DNA from: Candidatus Glomeribacter gigasporarum
GTDB lineage: Bacteria > Pseudomonadota > Gammaproteobacteria > Burkholderiales > Burkholderiaceae
Assembly (NCBI GenBank): GCA_001684025.1
Contig: LXRJ01000005.1
Location: forward strand, 4,262 to 40,129
Length of the DNA stretch: 35,868 bases
Direction: 5' to 3'
In this document: positions 1 to 8,303 of the stretch, piece after piece
Layout of the letters: the number at the start of each line of letters is the position of its first letter
How positions within the stretch are numbered: the first letter of the stretch is position 1
The notes under the pieces: generated by a model
The model's database searches: none
What the model was told of the DNA's origin: nothing
What the model saw: only the letters and a program-made list of their open reading frames with translations
Made by a program: the position numbers and the translations under genes

Positions 1-1
1 G

Positions 2-2269
2 GCGTTGGGCGCGTATTCATCCGTGACTGAGAGGAGCGCGGTCGCGCTGGGTTATAGGAGCCAGGCAGACCGCGGCTATGCCGTGTCCATCGGTAGACCC
101 GATGGGCTACGGCAACTGATTTATTTAAATAAAGGCACGGCCGATACCGACGCCGTCAACGTCAGCCAGCTCAAGGGCGCATTGGACGGACTGGGCGGCG
201 GTGCAGGGCTGGATAAGGACGGCAATATCATCGCGCCGAGCTATAAGGTAGGCAATAAGACGTATGGCAACGTCGGCGATGCGCTGGCAAACATTCAATC
301 GGGGACAGCAGATAGTCAGTACTTCAAAGTTAACCCTGTGCCAGCGGGGATTACTACGCAAGCCGTATCACCCGGTGATACGGCAATTGGTGAGAACGTC
401 ATTGTCCAGTCAGGTACAAAACATCAGGGTTCAACTGGAATTGGGGAAGGGGAACGTTTATATGGAATTGAAGGCGCTTCGCTAGGTATACATACGGTAA
501 TAGGAGAAGAAAAACGGCCTGTTCATTATGGCGTTGCGCTGGGTGCTAGGGCTGAAGTACGTGCCGAGAACAGCGTCGCGTTAGGCGCAAAGTCAATCGC
601 AGACCGTGCGAATGCGGTATCAGTCGGAACATCTAAAGCGCCGCGGCAAATCATCTATCTGGGGAATGGTACCGCCGATACCGACGGGGTCAATGTCAGC
701 CAGCTCAAGGGCACTTTGCTTGGATTGGGAGGCGGCGCAGGACTGGATAAAGAGACAGGGAAAGTGATAAAACCCAACTATACGATCGATGGCAAAACGG
801 CCGATAACGTCGGCGACGCAATTACGCACCTCACCGAGAAAATTGCTGAAGCGGGCGTGGGCCTGGTCAAGCAGGATCCGATATCTAAAGATATTACGGT
901 TGCCAAAGGGTTGGATGGTGCGCGCGTTGATTTCACCGGACTAGACGCCGATCAACAACCGGCCAACCGCGTCTTGACTGGTGTTGCAAATGGTTCGAAC
1001 AGTAACGATGCAGTGACCGTGGATCAGTTACAACAAGCGCATATCATCGATAAGGTGGGCAAAATTGAAGACGTTGTGGTCTATGATGATCCACTTGAAA
1101 ATAATATCACCTTCGGCGGCGCAAACGGCACCCAACTGCACAATATCGCGGACGGTCGCGGCGATATGGATGCGGTCAATATCCGTCAACTCAAAGCAGC
1201 CGGTTTGACGGGCCCTAACGGTGACATTCTAAATGCGGTTGTGTACAACAATGCGGCCAAAGATCAAGTCGCTTTCGGCGGCGCAACCGGCACCGTGCTG
1301 GCAAACGTTGCAAAAGGTGATGTCTCCGCCGGAAGTATGCAGGCGGTCAATGGCAGCCAACTCTTCGCGTTACAGCAGCAAGTCAGCGCCTTGGATGACC
1401 GGGTAAAGGATACAGAACAATCCATCCATGATCTGAACAATCGGGTCGGTGATAGCCACGGTGGTCGCAGCGGCGGAAACAATGGTGACAATGGTTCTTT
1501 TTCAGATGGAGATAATGCCGATGCTTTGGGCGATAACTCAACCGCATTAGGTCAAGACGCCAAAGCCTCCGGAGAAAACTCGACATCAACCGGCCAAGGC
1601 TCCAAGGCAACGGGCGATAACTCCACTGCCAATGGCCAAGGTTCGATCGCTTCCGGTCTGAATTCAAAAGCAGACGGCCAACATGCGCGCGCCACCGGGG
1701 ATAACTCAACCGCAATCGGCCAAAATGCATTGTCTTCCGGTAAAGACTCGACCGCGCTCGGCCAGAATTCCAGTGCAACCGGCGCCGGTTCGCTCGCCTT
1801 GGGTCAGAATGCAAAAGCGCCGGCGGCAAATGCCGTTGCGCTGGGCAAAGATTCCGTTGCCGACCGTGACAATACGGTATCGGTAGGTGCCGCAGGACGC
1901 GAACGCGTGATTGCGAACGTGGCGGCGGGCACACAGGGGACTGACGCCGTCAACGTCAATCAGCTGAATCAAGGTTTAAGTAGTACGCTTGCAAAAGCCC
2001 GGCAATATACAGATGAGAAGTTTAATGAACATCGACGCGACTCAGAAGCCGGCGCAGCGTCGGCCATTGCGATTGCAGGACTGCCGCAAGCCACCGCCGC
2101 GGGCGAAAGCATGGTTGCCGTTTCAAGCGGGGTCTATCGAGGGGAAGGGGCGATTGCGCTGGGCCTCTCAACAATTACTCAGGACAATCGCTGGGTATTT
2201 AAATTATCCGGAACTGCCAACTTCCGTGGCACGGTAGGCGGAGCCGTTGGCGCTGGATATAAATGGTAA
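2..2269 (+). CDS. Trimeric autotransporter adhesin (YadA/Hia type), 5'-truncated by the window
   Basis: This is the C-terminal part of a type Vc surface adhesin. The frame is open to the left edge (the first codons read A-L-G-A, inside a head motif), so the true start lies outside the window. Visible order: YadA-head repeats (ALGxxSxA...AVSIG), a neck/connector with the D-AVNVSQLK motif, a second copy of the same head-plus-connector module, further connectors (AVTVDQL, AVNIRQL, AVNGSQLF), and a short coiled coil (LQQQVSALDDRVKDTEQ). Then come a Gly/Asn/Asp-rich linker, a long array of 14-residue head repeats (nt about 1525-1887), a final DAVNVNQL neck and a roughly 75-residue YadA anchor ending in GAGYKW. 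The anchor forms the trimeric outer-membrane barrel and the repeats form the surface stalk, probably for host contact. A head array placed directly next to the anchor is less usual. Signal peptide and full length cannot be judged. Confidence 0.93.
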   Translation, partial: ALGAYSSVTERSAVALGYRSQADRGYAVSIGRPDGLRQLIYLNKGTADTDAVNVSQLKGALDGLGGGAGLDKDGNIIAPSYKVGNKTYGNVGDALANIQSGTADSQYFKVNPVPAGITTQAVSPGDTAIGENVIVQSGTKHQGSTGIGEGERLYGIEGASLGIHTVIGEEKRPVHYGVALGARAEVRAENSVALGAKSIADRANAVSVGTSKAPRQIIYLGNGTADTDGVNVSQLKGTLLGLGGGAGLDKETGKVIKPNYTIDGKTADNVGDAITHLTEKIAEAGVGLVKQDPISKDITVAKGLDGARVDFTGLDADQQPANRVLTGVANGSNSNDAVTVDQLQQAHIIDKVGKIEDVVVYDDPLENNITFGGANGTQLHNIADGRGDMDAVNIRQLKAAGLTGPNGDILNAVVYNNAAKDQVAFGGATGTVLANVAKGDVSAGSMQAVNGSQLFALQQQVSALDDRVKDTEQSIHDLNNRVGDSHGGRSGGNNGDNGSFSDGDNADALGDNSTALGQDAKASGENSTSTGQGSKATGDNSTANGQGSIASGLNSKADGQHARATGDNSTAIGQNALSSGKDSTALGQNSSATGAGSLALGQNAKAPAANAVALGKDSVADRDNTVSVGAAGRERVIANVAAGTQGTDAVNVNQLNQGLSSTLAKARQYTDEKFNEHRRDSEAGAASAIAIAGLPQATAAGESMVAVSSGVYRGEGAIALGLSTITQDNRWVFKLSGTANFRGTVGGAVGAGYKW

Positions 2270-2274
2270 ATAGA

Positions 2275-2297
2275 TAAAAAGAAGGATTAGAATCCTT
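2275..2297 (-). terminator. Rho-independent terminator for the gap operon
   Basis: On the minus strand a 7-bp hairpin (AAGGATT/AATCCTT, 2-nt loop) is followed by a T-rich stretch (CTTTTTAT). It lies 50 nt beyond the gap stop codon, so it would end minus-strand transcription of tkt-gap. Confidence 0.6.
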
Positions 2298-2301
2298 ATT
2301 G

Positions 2302-2330
2302 GGGGGAAGCGCCGCTTCCCCCTTATTATT
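2302..2330 (+). terminator. Rho-independent terminator of the adhesin gene
   Basis: A 9-bp GC-rich stem (GGGGGAAGC/GCTTCCCCC, 3-nt loop) is followed by TTATTATTT, 33 nt after the adhesin stop codon. With the minus-strand hairpin next to it, it separates two convergent genes. Confidence 0.85.
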
Positions 2331-2346
2331 TCATTGAGTCAACTCT

Positions 2347-3360
2347 TTATTCCACAGCGGCGAACGCCACAGCGACATCGAGCATCCGGTTTGAAAATCC
2401 CCATTCGTTATCGTACCAACTGGAGACTTTGACAAGGTGGCCAGAGACTTTGGTCAAGGTGGTATCAAAGATGGACGAGGCAGGATGATGATTGAAATCG
2501 ATCGACACCAGCGGCAGCGTATTGACGGCTAGGATGCCTTTTAAGGGCTCTGAAGCGGCGGCTTCTTGCACGATGGCATTGACTTCATCGACGCTCGTCG
2601 CGCGCGCGGCGATAAAAGACAGATCAACGATCGAGACATTGATCGTCGGCACGCGGATGGCGAAGCCGTCCAGCTTGCTGTTCAGTTCCGGCAACACAAG
2701 ACCCACCGCCGCCGCGGCGCCGGTCTTCGTTGGAATCATGCTTTGGGTTGCGCTGCGCGCGCGGCGCAAGTCCGCGTGGCGGACATCGGTGAGCACTTGG
2801 TCGTTGGTATAGGCGTGCACCGTTGTCATCAGACCATTGACAACACCGATTTTTTGATGTAGAGGCTGAACCAGCGGCGCCAGGCAATTCGTCGTGCATG
2901 AAGCGTTTGAAATCACGGTATGTTCTTTTCTGAGAGTGTGATGGTTAACGCCATAGACAATCGTTGCATCGACATCTTTTCCGCCGGGCGCGGAAATAAT
3001 CACTTTTTTTGCGCCGCCCTGCAGATGCGCTTGCGCCTTTGCTTTGCTGGTAAATAAACCCGTGCATTCCAGCACCACATCGATGTCTAACGCGCCCCAC
3101 GGTAATTCGGCGGGATTGCGCTGCGCAAACACCCGGATCCGGTCGCCGTTGACCAGCAGATCATTGCCGTCCACCGCTACCGTGCCCGGAAAAGCGCGAT
3201 GGGTTGTATCGTACTGCATCAGATGCGCATTCGTATGCGCATCGCCCAAATCGTTAATCGCCACAATTTCGAGATCGTGTTTTTTGCCGCCTTCATAAAA
3301 TGCGCGCAGCGTATTACGGCCAATCCGGCCATAGCCATTAATGGCAACGCGAATGGTCAT
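2347..3360 (-). CDS. gap: Glyceraldehyde-3-phosphate dehydrogenase, type I
   Basis: This enzyme catalyses NAD-dependent oxidative phosphorylation of glyceraldehyde-3-phosphate to 1,3-bisphosphoglycerate in cytosolic glycolysis/gluconeogenesis. The 337-residue protein begins with the Rossmann fingerprint [13 protein letters not shown] and carries the active-site motif [13 protein letters not shown] around residue 155. The C-terminal [13 protein letters not shown] motif is also present. Length is normal for the family. An AGGAAA ribosome binding site precedes the ATG by about 9 nt. It lies 42 nt downstream of tkt on the same strand, so the two are probably co-transcribed, linking the pentose phosphate and glycolytic branches at glyceraldehyde-3-phosphate. 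The next gene (the adhesin) is convergent, with terminators between them. Confidence 0.97.
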   Translation of the reverse strand: MTIRVAINGYGRIGRNTLRAFYEGGKKHDLEIVAINDLGDAHTNAHLMQYDTTHRAFPGTVAVDGNDLLVNGDRIRVFAQRNPAELPWGALDIDVVLECTGLFTSKAKAQAHLQGGAKKVIISAPGGKDVDATIVYGVNHHTLRKEHTVISNASCTTNCLAPLVQPLHQKIGVVNGLMTTVHAYTNDQVLTDVRHADLRRARSATQSMIPTKTGAAAAVGLVLPELNSKLDGFAIRVPTINVSIVDLSFIAARATSVDEVNAIVQEAAASEPLKGILAVNTLPLVSIDFNHHPASSIFDTTLTKVSGHLVKVSSWYDNEWGFSNRMLDVAVAFAAVE

Positions 3361-3402
3361 GTATTTTTTTCCTATGAAATCAAAATGCCTTAAGTATCCA
3401 TT

Positions 3403-5427
3403 CTAAATTGTCTTAAGAACCGTATTCACCACGTTTTCTACGGTAAAGCCAAAATACTCGAACAGCGCCTGCGCCGGCGCGGATTCGCCAAACGTGTCGA
3501 TGCCAACGATACCGCCTTCAAGCCCGACATATTTACGCCAGAAATCGCTGACGCCCGCTTCAATTGCCACCCGTTTAACGCCGCACGGCAATACGTTCCC
3601 CCGCCATTGCGGATCCTGACGATCAAATACCGTCGTCGCCGGCATCGATACGACGCGCGTCGCGATGCTGCGAGACGCCAGAGGTTCAATCGCGGCGAGC
3701 GCGATTCCAACTTCCGATCCGGTGGCAATCAGGATGATTTTTCGGGTGTTTTCATCTGAAGTCGCCTTGATCTTCCAATCGCGCAGAATATAACCGCCCT
3801 TCTCGATCTGCTCCAGCTGCGCCCCGCCGCGAGTGATAAAAGGCACTTTCTGACGGCTCAATACCAAACAACTCGGCGCCTGGCGCACAATCGCCTGAGT
3901 CCATGCCACCGCGGTTTCAACGCTATCCGCTGGCCGCCAAACGTCGAGATGCGGTATCAATCGCAATGCTGCCAAATGCTCAATCGCCTGATGCGTCGGC
4001 CCATCTTCGCCTAATCCAATTGAATCATGAGTGAACACAAAAATAGTGCGCGCACGCATCAGCGCTGCAATGCGAATGGCATTGCGGCTGTAATCGGAGA
4101 AAGTCAGGAAAGTGCCGCCGAAAGGCAAGTAACCGCCGTGCAGCGCAATCCCATTCAGCGCGGCGCTCATGCCGAATTCGCGCACGCCGTAATTGATGTG
4201 ATTGCCCCATTGCACGCCGTTCGCATCCGAGCGCACTGGCTTGGCTGCAGGCCATTGGGTGAGATTCGAGCTGGTCAGATCGGCTGAACCGCCAAGCAGT
4301 TCAGGCAGCGCTGCCGCGATACCGGCGATGGTCTGCTGCGATGCTTGACGCGTTGCCAACGCTTCAGCGCGTTGATCGGCGCGCGCAATCAGTGCACGCG
4401 CCGCTTTGCCCCAGTTTGCAGGCAATTCGCCTGCGGTACGGCGCTCGAACTCAGCAGCTTTGGCAGGATATTTTGTCCGATAGGCATTAAAGCGTTCCCG
4501 CCAGCGGTGTTCGGCACATGCACCCGCCTCCCGCGCATCCCAGGCTTTATAAACCTCATCTGGAATGACAAAAGGCTCAAAGGGCCATCCAAGCGCTGCG
4601 CGTGTTGCAGCCACTTCCTCAGCGCCCAGCGGCGCACCATGCATGTCATGCCCCCCCTCTTTATTAGGCGCGCCTTTGCCAAGCACGGTTCGGCAGCAAA
4701 TTAAAGTGGGTTGAGCGGAACACCGGGCGCTCGCAATCGCAGCATCGACGGCTTCGACATCATGGCCGTCCACAGCGCGGATCACATGCCAGCCGTAGGC
4801 TTCAAAACGCCGCGGCGTATCGTCGGAAAACCAGTGTTTGACGCGGCCGTCGATGGAAACGCCGTTGTCGTCATACAACACGACCAGCTTATTCAGTTTC
4901 AATGTGCCCGCCAAAGAACAGGCTTCGTGCGAAATGCCCTCCATCAGACAACCATCGCCCGCGAACACGTAGGTCCTATGATCGACAATCTTGAGCGCTT
5001 CATCGTTGAATTCGCGCGCGAGCAGCGCTTCGGCCAGCGCCATGCCGACGGCATTGGCTAAACCTTGTCCAAGCGGCCCGGTGGTTGTTTCGACGCCCGG
5101 CGTGCGCCCGAATTCGGGATGACCGGGCGTTTGGCTATGCAGTTGTCTAAAGCGTTTTAATTGTTCGATGGATAAGTCATAGCCTGAAAGGTGCAGAAGC
5201 GCATAGACCAGCATCGAACCGTGACCGTTTGAGACGATGAAGCGATCACGATCCGGCCAATGCGGATTGGCTGGGTTATGTTTTAAATGGCGGCGCCATA
5301 GTGCAAGCGCAATCTCGGCCATGCCCATTGGCATGCCGGGATGTCCAGCGTTGGCTTTTTGAATCGCATCGATCGCTAGAATACGAATTGCGTTTGCCAT
5401 AAACGCAGTCCGACACTTAGAGGTCAT
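3403..5427 (-). CDS. tkt: Transketolase
   Basis: Thiamine-diphosphate-dependent transketolase transfers C2 ketol units between sugar phosphates in the non-oxidative pentose phosphate pathway. The 674-residue protein has the full domain set. The N-terminal ThDP domain carries [14 protein letters not shown] and the GDGCLMEG...N motif. The middle domain carries [16 protein letters not shown] and the glutamate-containing [18 protein letters not shown] region. The C-terminal domain includes [10 protein letters not shown] and [11 protein letters not shown]. Length matches the family. The start chosen ([15 protein letters not shown]) leaves a short N-terminal lead as in related proteins, although no strong ribosome binding site is visible and the internal ATG at MANAIR is an alternative. 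It is the promoter-proximal gene of tkt-gap. Confidence 0.96.
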   Translation of the reverse strand: MTSKCRTAFMANAIRILAIDAIQKANAGHPGMPMGMAEIALALWRRHLKHNPANPHWPDRDRFIVSNGHGSMLVYALLHLSGYDLSIEQLKRFRQLHSQTPGHPEFGRTPGVETTTGPLGQGLANAVGMALAEALLAREFNDEALKIVDHRTYVFAGDGCLMEGISHEACSLAGTLKLNKLVVLYDDNGVSIDGRVKHWFSDDTPRRFEAYGWHVIRAVDGHDVEAVDAAIASARCSAQPTLICCRTVLGKGAPNKEGGHDMHGAPLGAEEVAATRAALGWPFEPFVIPDEVYKAWDAREAGACAEHRWRERFNAYRTKYPAKAAEFERRTAGELPANWGKAARALIARADQRAEALATRQASQQTIAGIAAALPELLGGSADLTSSNLTQWPAAKPVRSDANGVQWGNHINYGVREFGMSAALNGIALHGGYLPFGGTFLTFSDYSRNAIRIAALMRARTIFVFTHDSIGLGEDGPTHQAIEHLAALRLIPHLDVWRPADSVETAVAWTQAIVRQAPSCLVLSRQKVPFITRGGAQLEQIEKGGYILRDWKIKATSDENTRKIILIATGSEVGIALAAIEPLASRSIATRVVSMPATTVFDRQDPQWRGNVLPCGVKRVAIEAGVSDFWRKYVGLEGGIVGIDTFGESAPAQALFEYFGFTVENVVNTVLKTI

Positions 5428-5482
5428 TATTATTTGGTATCCGCGCGCGTTCCGCGTCTCTATCGGCCTGCGTATTGTTGTT

Positions 5483-5896
5483 CTAAACAGAAAATGACGA
5501 ACCGCACCCGCACCTGGTCACTGCATTTGGATTTTTAATCACGAATTGGGCGCCATTGAGATCGTCTTTATAGTCGATTTCCGCACCGACCAGATACTGA
5601 TAGCTCATCGAATCAATCAATAGCTGGACGCCGTTTTTCGCAGTGAATACATAATCTCCAACCGGCTCTTCATCGTCATCCTCCGTCTCGCTCCGGTCTT
5701 CATCCTCTTCTTTATCTTCGAAAGTAAAGCCATATTGGAAACCGGAACATCCGCCGCCCTGGACAAAGACGCGTAACTTCAGCTTGGGATTATCTTCTTC
5801 GTCAATTAACTGCTTGATTTTATCGGCTGCGCTATCGGTAAAAGTCAGCGCTGCCGACCCGGTTTCAAGCGTTGAAGAATCAAGCGCTGCACTCAT
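5483..5896 (-). CDS. erpA: Iron-sulfur cluster insertion protein ErpA with an acidic insertion
   Basis: This is an A-type Fe-S carrier that delivers clusters to apo-proteins such as those of isoprenoid synthesis and respiration. The three ligand cysteines are present: C50 in [11 protein letters not shown] and the C-terminal CGCGSSFSV. The start was set at the ATG preceded by TGGAGAG (137 residues) rather than 15 codons upstream. Against E. coli ErpA as I recall it (114 residues), the protein has about 14 extra residues between strands after GFTFED (residues about 62-80). That stretch is almost entirely Glu/Asp plus R, S and T. Flanking conserved sequence is intact and in frame, so this is an insertion and not a frameshift. 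It is followed 87 nt downstream by no same-strand gene before the tkt start region. Confidence 0.93.
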   Translation of the reverse strand: MSAALDSSTLETGSAALTFTDSAADKIKQLIDEEDNPKLKLRVFVQGGGCSGFQYGFTFEDKEEDEDRSETEDDDEEPVGDYVFTAKNGVQLLIDSMSYQYLVGAEIDYKDDLNGAQFVIKNPNAVTRCGCGSSFSV

Positions 5897-5945
5897 AAAA
5901 CTCTCCAGAAGATTTGAACTCGTTATTTTACGGCGATCCATAAAC

Positions 5946-5966
5946 TTCTAGAAGTCATTTCATAAA
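5946..5966. repeat. Dispersed 21-bp motif, copy 1
   Basis: This 21-bp sequence beginning TTCTAGAAGTCATTTC recurs with one mismatch, in reverse orientation, at 33627-33647. Its 14-nt core TAGAAGTCATTTCA is also one arm of the palindrome at 21466-21494. It sits in the 121-nt spacer between erpA and the next minus-strand gene. It may be the end of a lost insertion sequence or a small repeat family; no transposase is near. Confidence 0.6.
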
Positions 5967-6017
5967 TAACCGGATGTGTTCATTCTTGTTGCATCATGCG
6001 ACGAGAAGGATAAACAC

Positions 6018-6839
6018 CTAATGAAGCGAGGCGGCGCAATCGCGCATAACGTCCGCTTTGCGGCGCAGGTATTCGGTAAACAATGTCCGCGCCGATGGCG
6101 CGGAAATTTCCGTTTGCATCGCATCCGTAAATGCGGTGGTTGCATTCACGGCATGACCGAAGTGATTTTTCTCGGTCCCGTTGGTATGGACTGTGACCCA
6201 CGCTACGATGTAACGCACCCGCTCCGGCTCAATTCCCATGTGCTGTTCAAACCATATTTGGTAAAGAGGATGGATAAATTCAACTTCTGCGTGCGTGTAG
6301 ACTTCATGCACTAAAGTGGTGAGGAGGCCTTTGATCAAATCGCGCGCGCGAAGACGCTGCTGGTCCGTCCAGTCCTTGAATTGATGCGCCGAGGGCAAAC
6401 AGTTTGACTTGAGCAACCACTCGTCATCGCCGCAAAGCGCGCTCGCCATGATATAGAACAGATCGGCGTGCAAAACACCGCCGAGCGCCCCAAGGTCTTC
6501 GTCGGTAATGCGCTGAAGGTCGGAGCACACTTCATAAAGCTTCTGCAAAGCGGCGCAGCCCGCGTTCGAGCGCACCAGCAGCGTGATCCGGTTTGCGAGT
6601 CCAGCAACGCTTGCGGCGGAGTGATTCGTCTTGGCCCAGCTCGCAAAAAATCGTCTTAGGTTGGCCGGCGCGTGTTTTCTCGCCGTCAATTCCCGAAATG
6701 CGTCTTCGATGTCGAGTAGCGACTGTCGCTCTGATCGAAATGCGTCAACGAGCGCTTGACGCAATACCCCTGTAGGCATTTCCAGAAGCGCTGTTTCAAT
6801 AATGGCCTGCATGGCGCCTGCCGCGGTTAGATTTGGCAT
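6018..6839 (-). CDS. Uncharacterised 273-residue protein, possibly haem-oxygenase-like helical metalloenzyme
   Basis: I do not recognise this family with certainty. The start was chosen at an ATG with GGGAGA 8 nt upstream; an ORF 37 codons longer would run into the upstream transporter gene. The protein is predicted all-helical, soluble, with no signal peptide or membrane segment. The C-terminal half is rich in His and Glu: LHADLFYIM around residue 123, LVHEVYTHAEVEFIHPLYQIW around 177-195, and a cluster HTNGTEKNHFGHAV at 218-231 (H218, E223, H226, H229). Such spaced His/Glu clusters in long helices are compatible with the haem-oxygenase-like di-iron/TenA superfamily, but this is an inference from pattern only. 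It lies 64 nt downstream of an MFS transporter on the same strand, so enzyme plus exporter for one small molecule is a reasonable guess. It does not match known neighbours of erpA. Confidence 0.8.
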   Translation of the reverse strand: MPNLTAAGAMQAIIETALLEMPTGVLRQALVDAFRSERQSLLDIEDAFRELTARKHAPANLRRFFASWAKTNHSAASVAGLANRITLLVRSNAGCAALQKLYEVCSDLQRITDEDLGALGGVLHADLFYIMASALCGDDEWLLKSNCLPSAHQFKDWTDQQRLRARDLIKGLLTTLVHEVYTHAEVEFIHPLYQIWFEQHMGIEPERVRYIVAWVTVHTNGTEKNHFGHAVNATTAFTDAMQTEISAPSARTLFTEYLRRKADVMRDCAASLH

Positions 6840-6903
6840 TTCTATTTCTCCCAGTGAATGAGCAAGATAGCGCACCGTCACCGACTTCGCTGCCCTCCAT
6901 ACT

Positions 6904-8133
6904 TCAGAGCCTGATTGGATCCGCTGGCGGTTTCCAGTAGAGGCGCGCAATAAAAATAGCGAGCAATTGAATCAAGATGATAAGCGCTACGCAGCCATGC
7001 CAACCAAAACGTTTCCAAATAGGCATAGGCGCAATCGAGCCGACACTTCCGCCAAGATAATAAGAAGTTAAATATAAACCAACCGCGACAACCCTCGCAC
7101 GCTTGACAGTGTGAGCCACAAACGAATTCGCGGCGGTCTGTGCGACGAACGTGCCGGATGCACTCAAAGCCAAGCCCAGCAAGATTTCAGGCAGCGTTGG
7201 TCGAAGCGTCAACAGTGAGCCGATCATGCCGAGCGCCATAGCGGCCAAAAGCAAATCCGAATGCGGCCGCCGCTTGGAAAGCCGGCCCGCCATTGGCGTG
7301 ACGATCATGGCAAGCAGGAACACCGCATAGATTGAGCCGATCGCCGCGGCGTTCAGGCAAAAAGGCGGCTGACTCAGATAGAGACTGATATAGGTAAAGG
7401 TCGTGACTTGTGCGAAGAGAATGCACGCGCCAACGAAAAATGCGGCCTGTATCGCCGGGCTTTTTAGCTCTTGCTTAAGTCCAGCTTGACTGAGTTTGCG
7501 TTGTGATCGCTCGGGAGACTGGACTGTGGCTGTCGTTGACCCAGGAAACAGTGTGTAGATACCTATTCCCAAAATCAGAGCGATGCCGCCAAGGGCGGCA
7601 AAACCGTGGCGCCATGTGCTCATCGCCGCCATCATGTTCGCAACGAAGCGTCCTGCGAAGCCGCCAAGCGTTGTGCCGGCAACGTAGAAGCTCGTCATTT
7701 CTATCACATTCCACCGTTCTTTTTGTTCTCCGATAAAGGCAATCGTCACCGTAAACAATATCGGTATCACAAGCCCTTGGATAAACCGAGACAAAAGAAA
7801 CGCAATAAAAGTCCCGCTTCCCCCAGCGAAGAGGGCCGGCGCCGCCGACAAAATGGCGGCAAATGAAATGACTGCACGCTTCTCAAAGCGCCCTATGAAG
7901 ATATTTACAAAAGGCGCGGTCACCGCGACCGCAAACGTTGTGGCCGTGATGCTCAAACTGGCGCGCGCCACACTGATGTGAAACGCCAATGCGATCTCGC
8001 GCAAAATTCCCTGCGGTGAATATAAATTCAAGAAAGCCGCGCACCCGCAGAGAAAAACGGCGAATGAGGCTGACAAATGTTTAACTGAATTCACCGTTTT
8101 GGCCTGCACGTTTATTGACTTGAGTGGCTCCAT
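6904..8133 (-). CDS. Major facilitator superfamily transporter (YnfM-like)
   Basis: This 409-residue integral inner-membrane protein has about 12 hydrophobic segments and a roughly 25-residue cytosolic N-terminus. The opening FLNLYSPQGILREIALAFHI followed by SLSITATTFAVAVTAPFVN resembles the YnfM/arabinose-efflux group of MFS exporters. A central charged loop (PERSQRKLSQAGLKQELKSP) joins the two six-helix halves. A Gly-rich motif (YLGGSVGSIAPMPIWKRFGWHG) lies in the C-terminal half. The substrate cannot be told from sequence. It is the promoter-proximal member of a two-gene unit with the uncharacterised 273-residue protein, and its start lies 52 nt from the divergent tRNA-Ser gene, a typical place for acquired DNA. 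No strong ribosome binding site precedes the ATG. Confidence 0.9.
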   Translation of the reverse strand: MEPLKSINVQAKTVNSVKHLSASFAVFLCGCAAFLNLYSPQGILREIALAFHISVARASLSITATTFAVAVTAPFVNIFIGRFEKRAVISFAAILSAAPALFAGGSGTFIAFLLSRFIQGLVIPILFTVTIAFIGEQKERWNVIEMTSFYVAGTTLGGFAGRFVANMMAAMSTWRHGFAALGGIALILGIGIYTLFPGSTTATVQSPERSQRKLSQAGLKQELKSPAIQAAFFVGACILFAQVTTFTYISLYLSQPPFCLNAAAIGSIYAVFLLAMIVTPMAGRLSKRRPHSDLLLAAMALGMIGSLLTLRPTLPEILLGLALSASGTFVAQTAANSFVAHTVKRARVVAVGLYLTSYYLGGSVGSIAPMPIWKRFGWHGCVALIILIQLLAIFIARLYWKPPADPIRL

Positions 8134-8185
8134 GGAACTGGGTCATTTAAACGGTTCGCCTGCGCTACAATATCAACGCTTTTTT

Positions 8186-8272
8186 GGAGGTGTGGCCGAG
8201 CGGTTTAAGGCACTGGTCTTGAAAACCAGCGAAGGGGAAGCCCTTCCGTGAGTTCGAATCTCACCGCCTCCG
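8186..8272 (+). tRNA. tRNA-Ser(UGA)
   Basis: An 87-nt class II tRNA. The acceptor stem GGAGGTG pairs with CGCCTCC. The anticodon stem CTGGT/ACCAG encloses the loop CTTGAAA with anticodon TGA. It has a long variable arm (CGAAGGGGAAGCCCTTCCG) and the T arm GTGAG-TTCGAAT-CTCAC. The discriminator is G73. The next bases are CCC, so the 3' CCA end is not encoded and must be added by tRNA nucleotidyltransferase. Confidence 0.97.
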
Positions 8273-8303
8273 CCCGCCCGCAGTAATAAATCTCCTAGCC
8301 CGC

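Noticed and set aside
1525-1887. Regularly spaced repeats in the adhesin that could look like a CRISPR array
   Set aside because: They are in frame with a 14-residue protein period (42 nt), degenerate, and encode YadA-head motifs.
1383-1934. A 183-codon minus-strand open frame opposite the adhesin head repeats
   Set aside because: It mirrors the repetitive, GC-biased adhesin coding sequence, has an odd Arg/His/Pro-rich composition and no ribosome binding site or known motif.
6840-6950. N-terminal 37-codon extension of the uncharacterised protein at 6018-6839
   Set aside because: It overlaps the end of the transporter gene and lacks a ribosome binding site, whereas the internal ATG has GGGAGA at good spacing.
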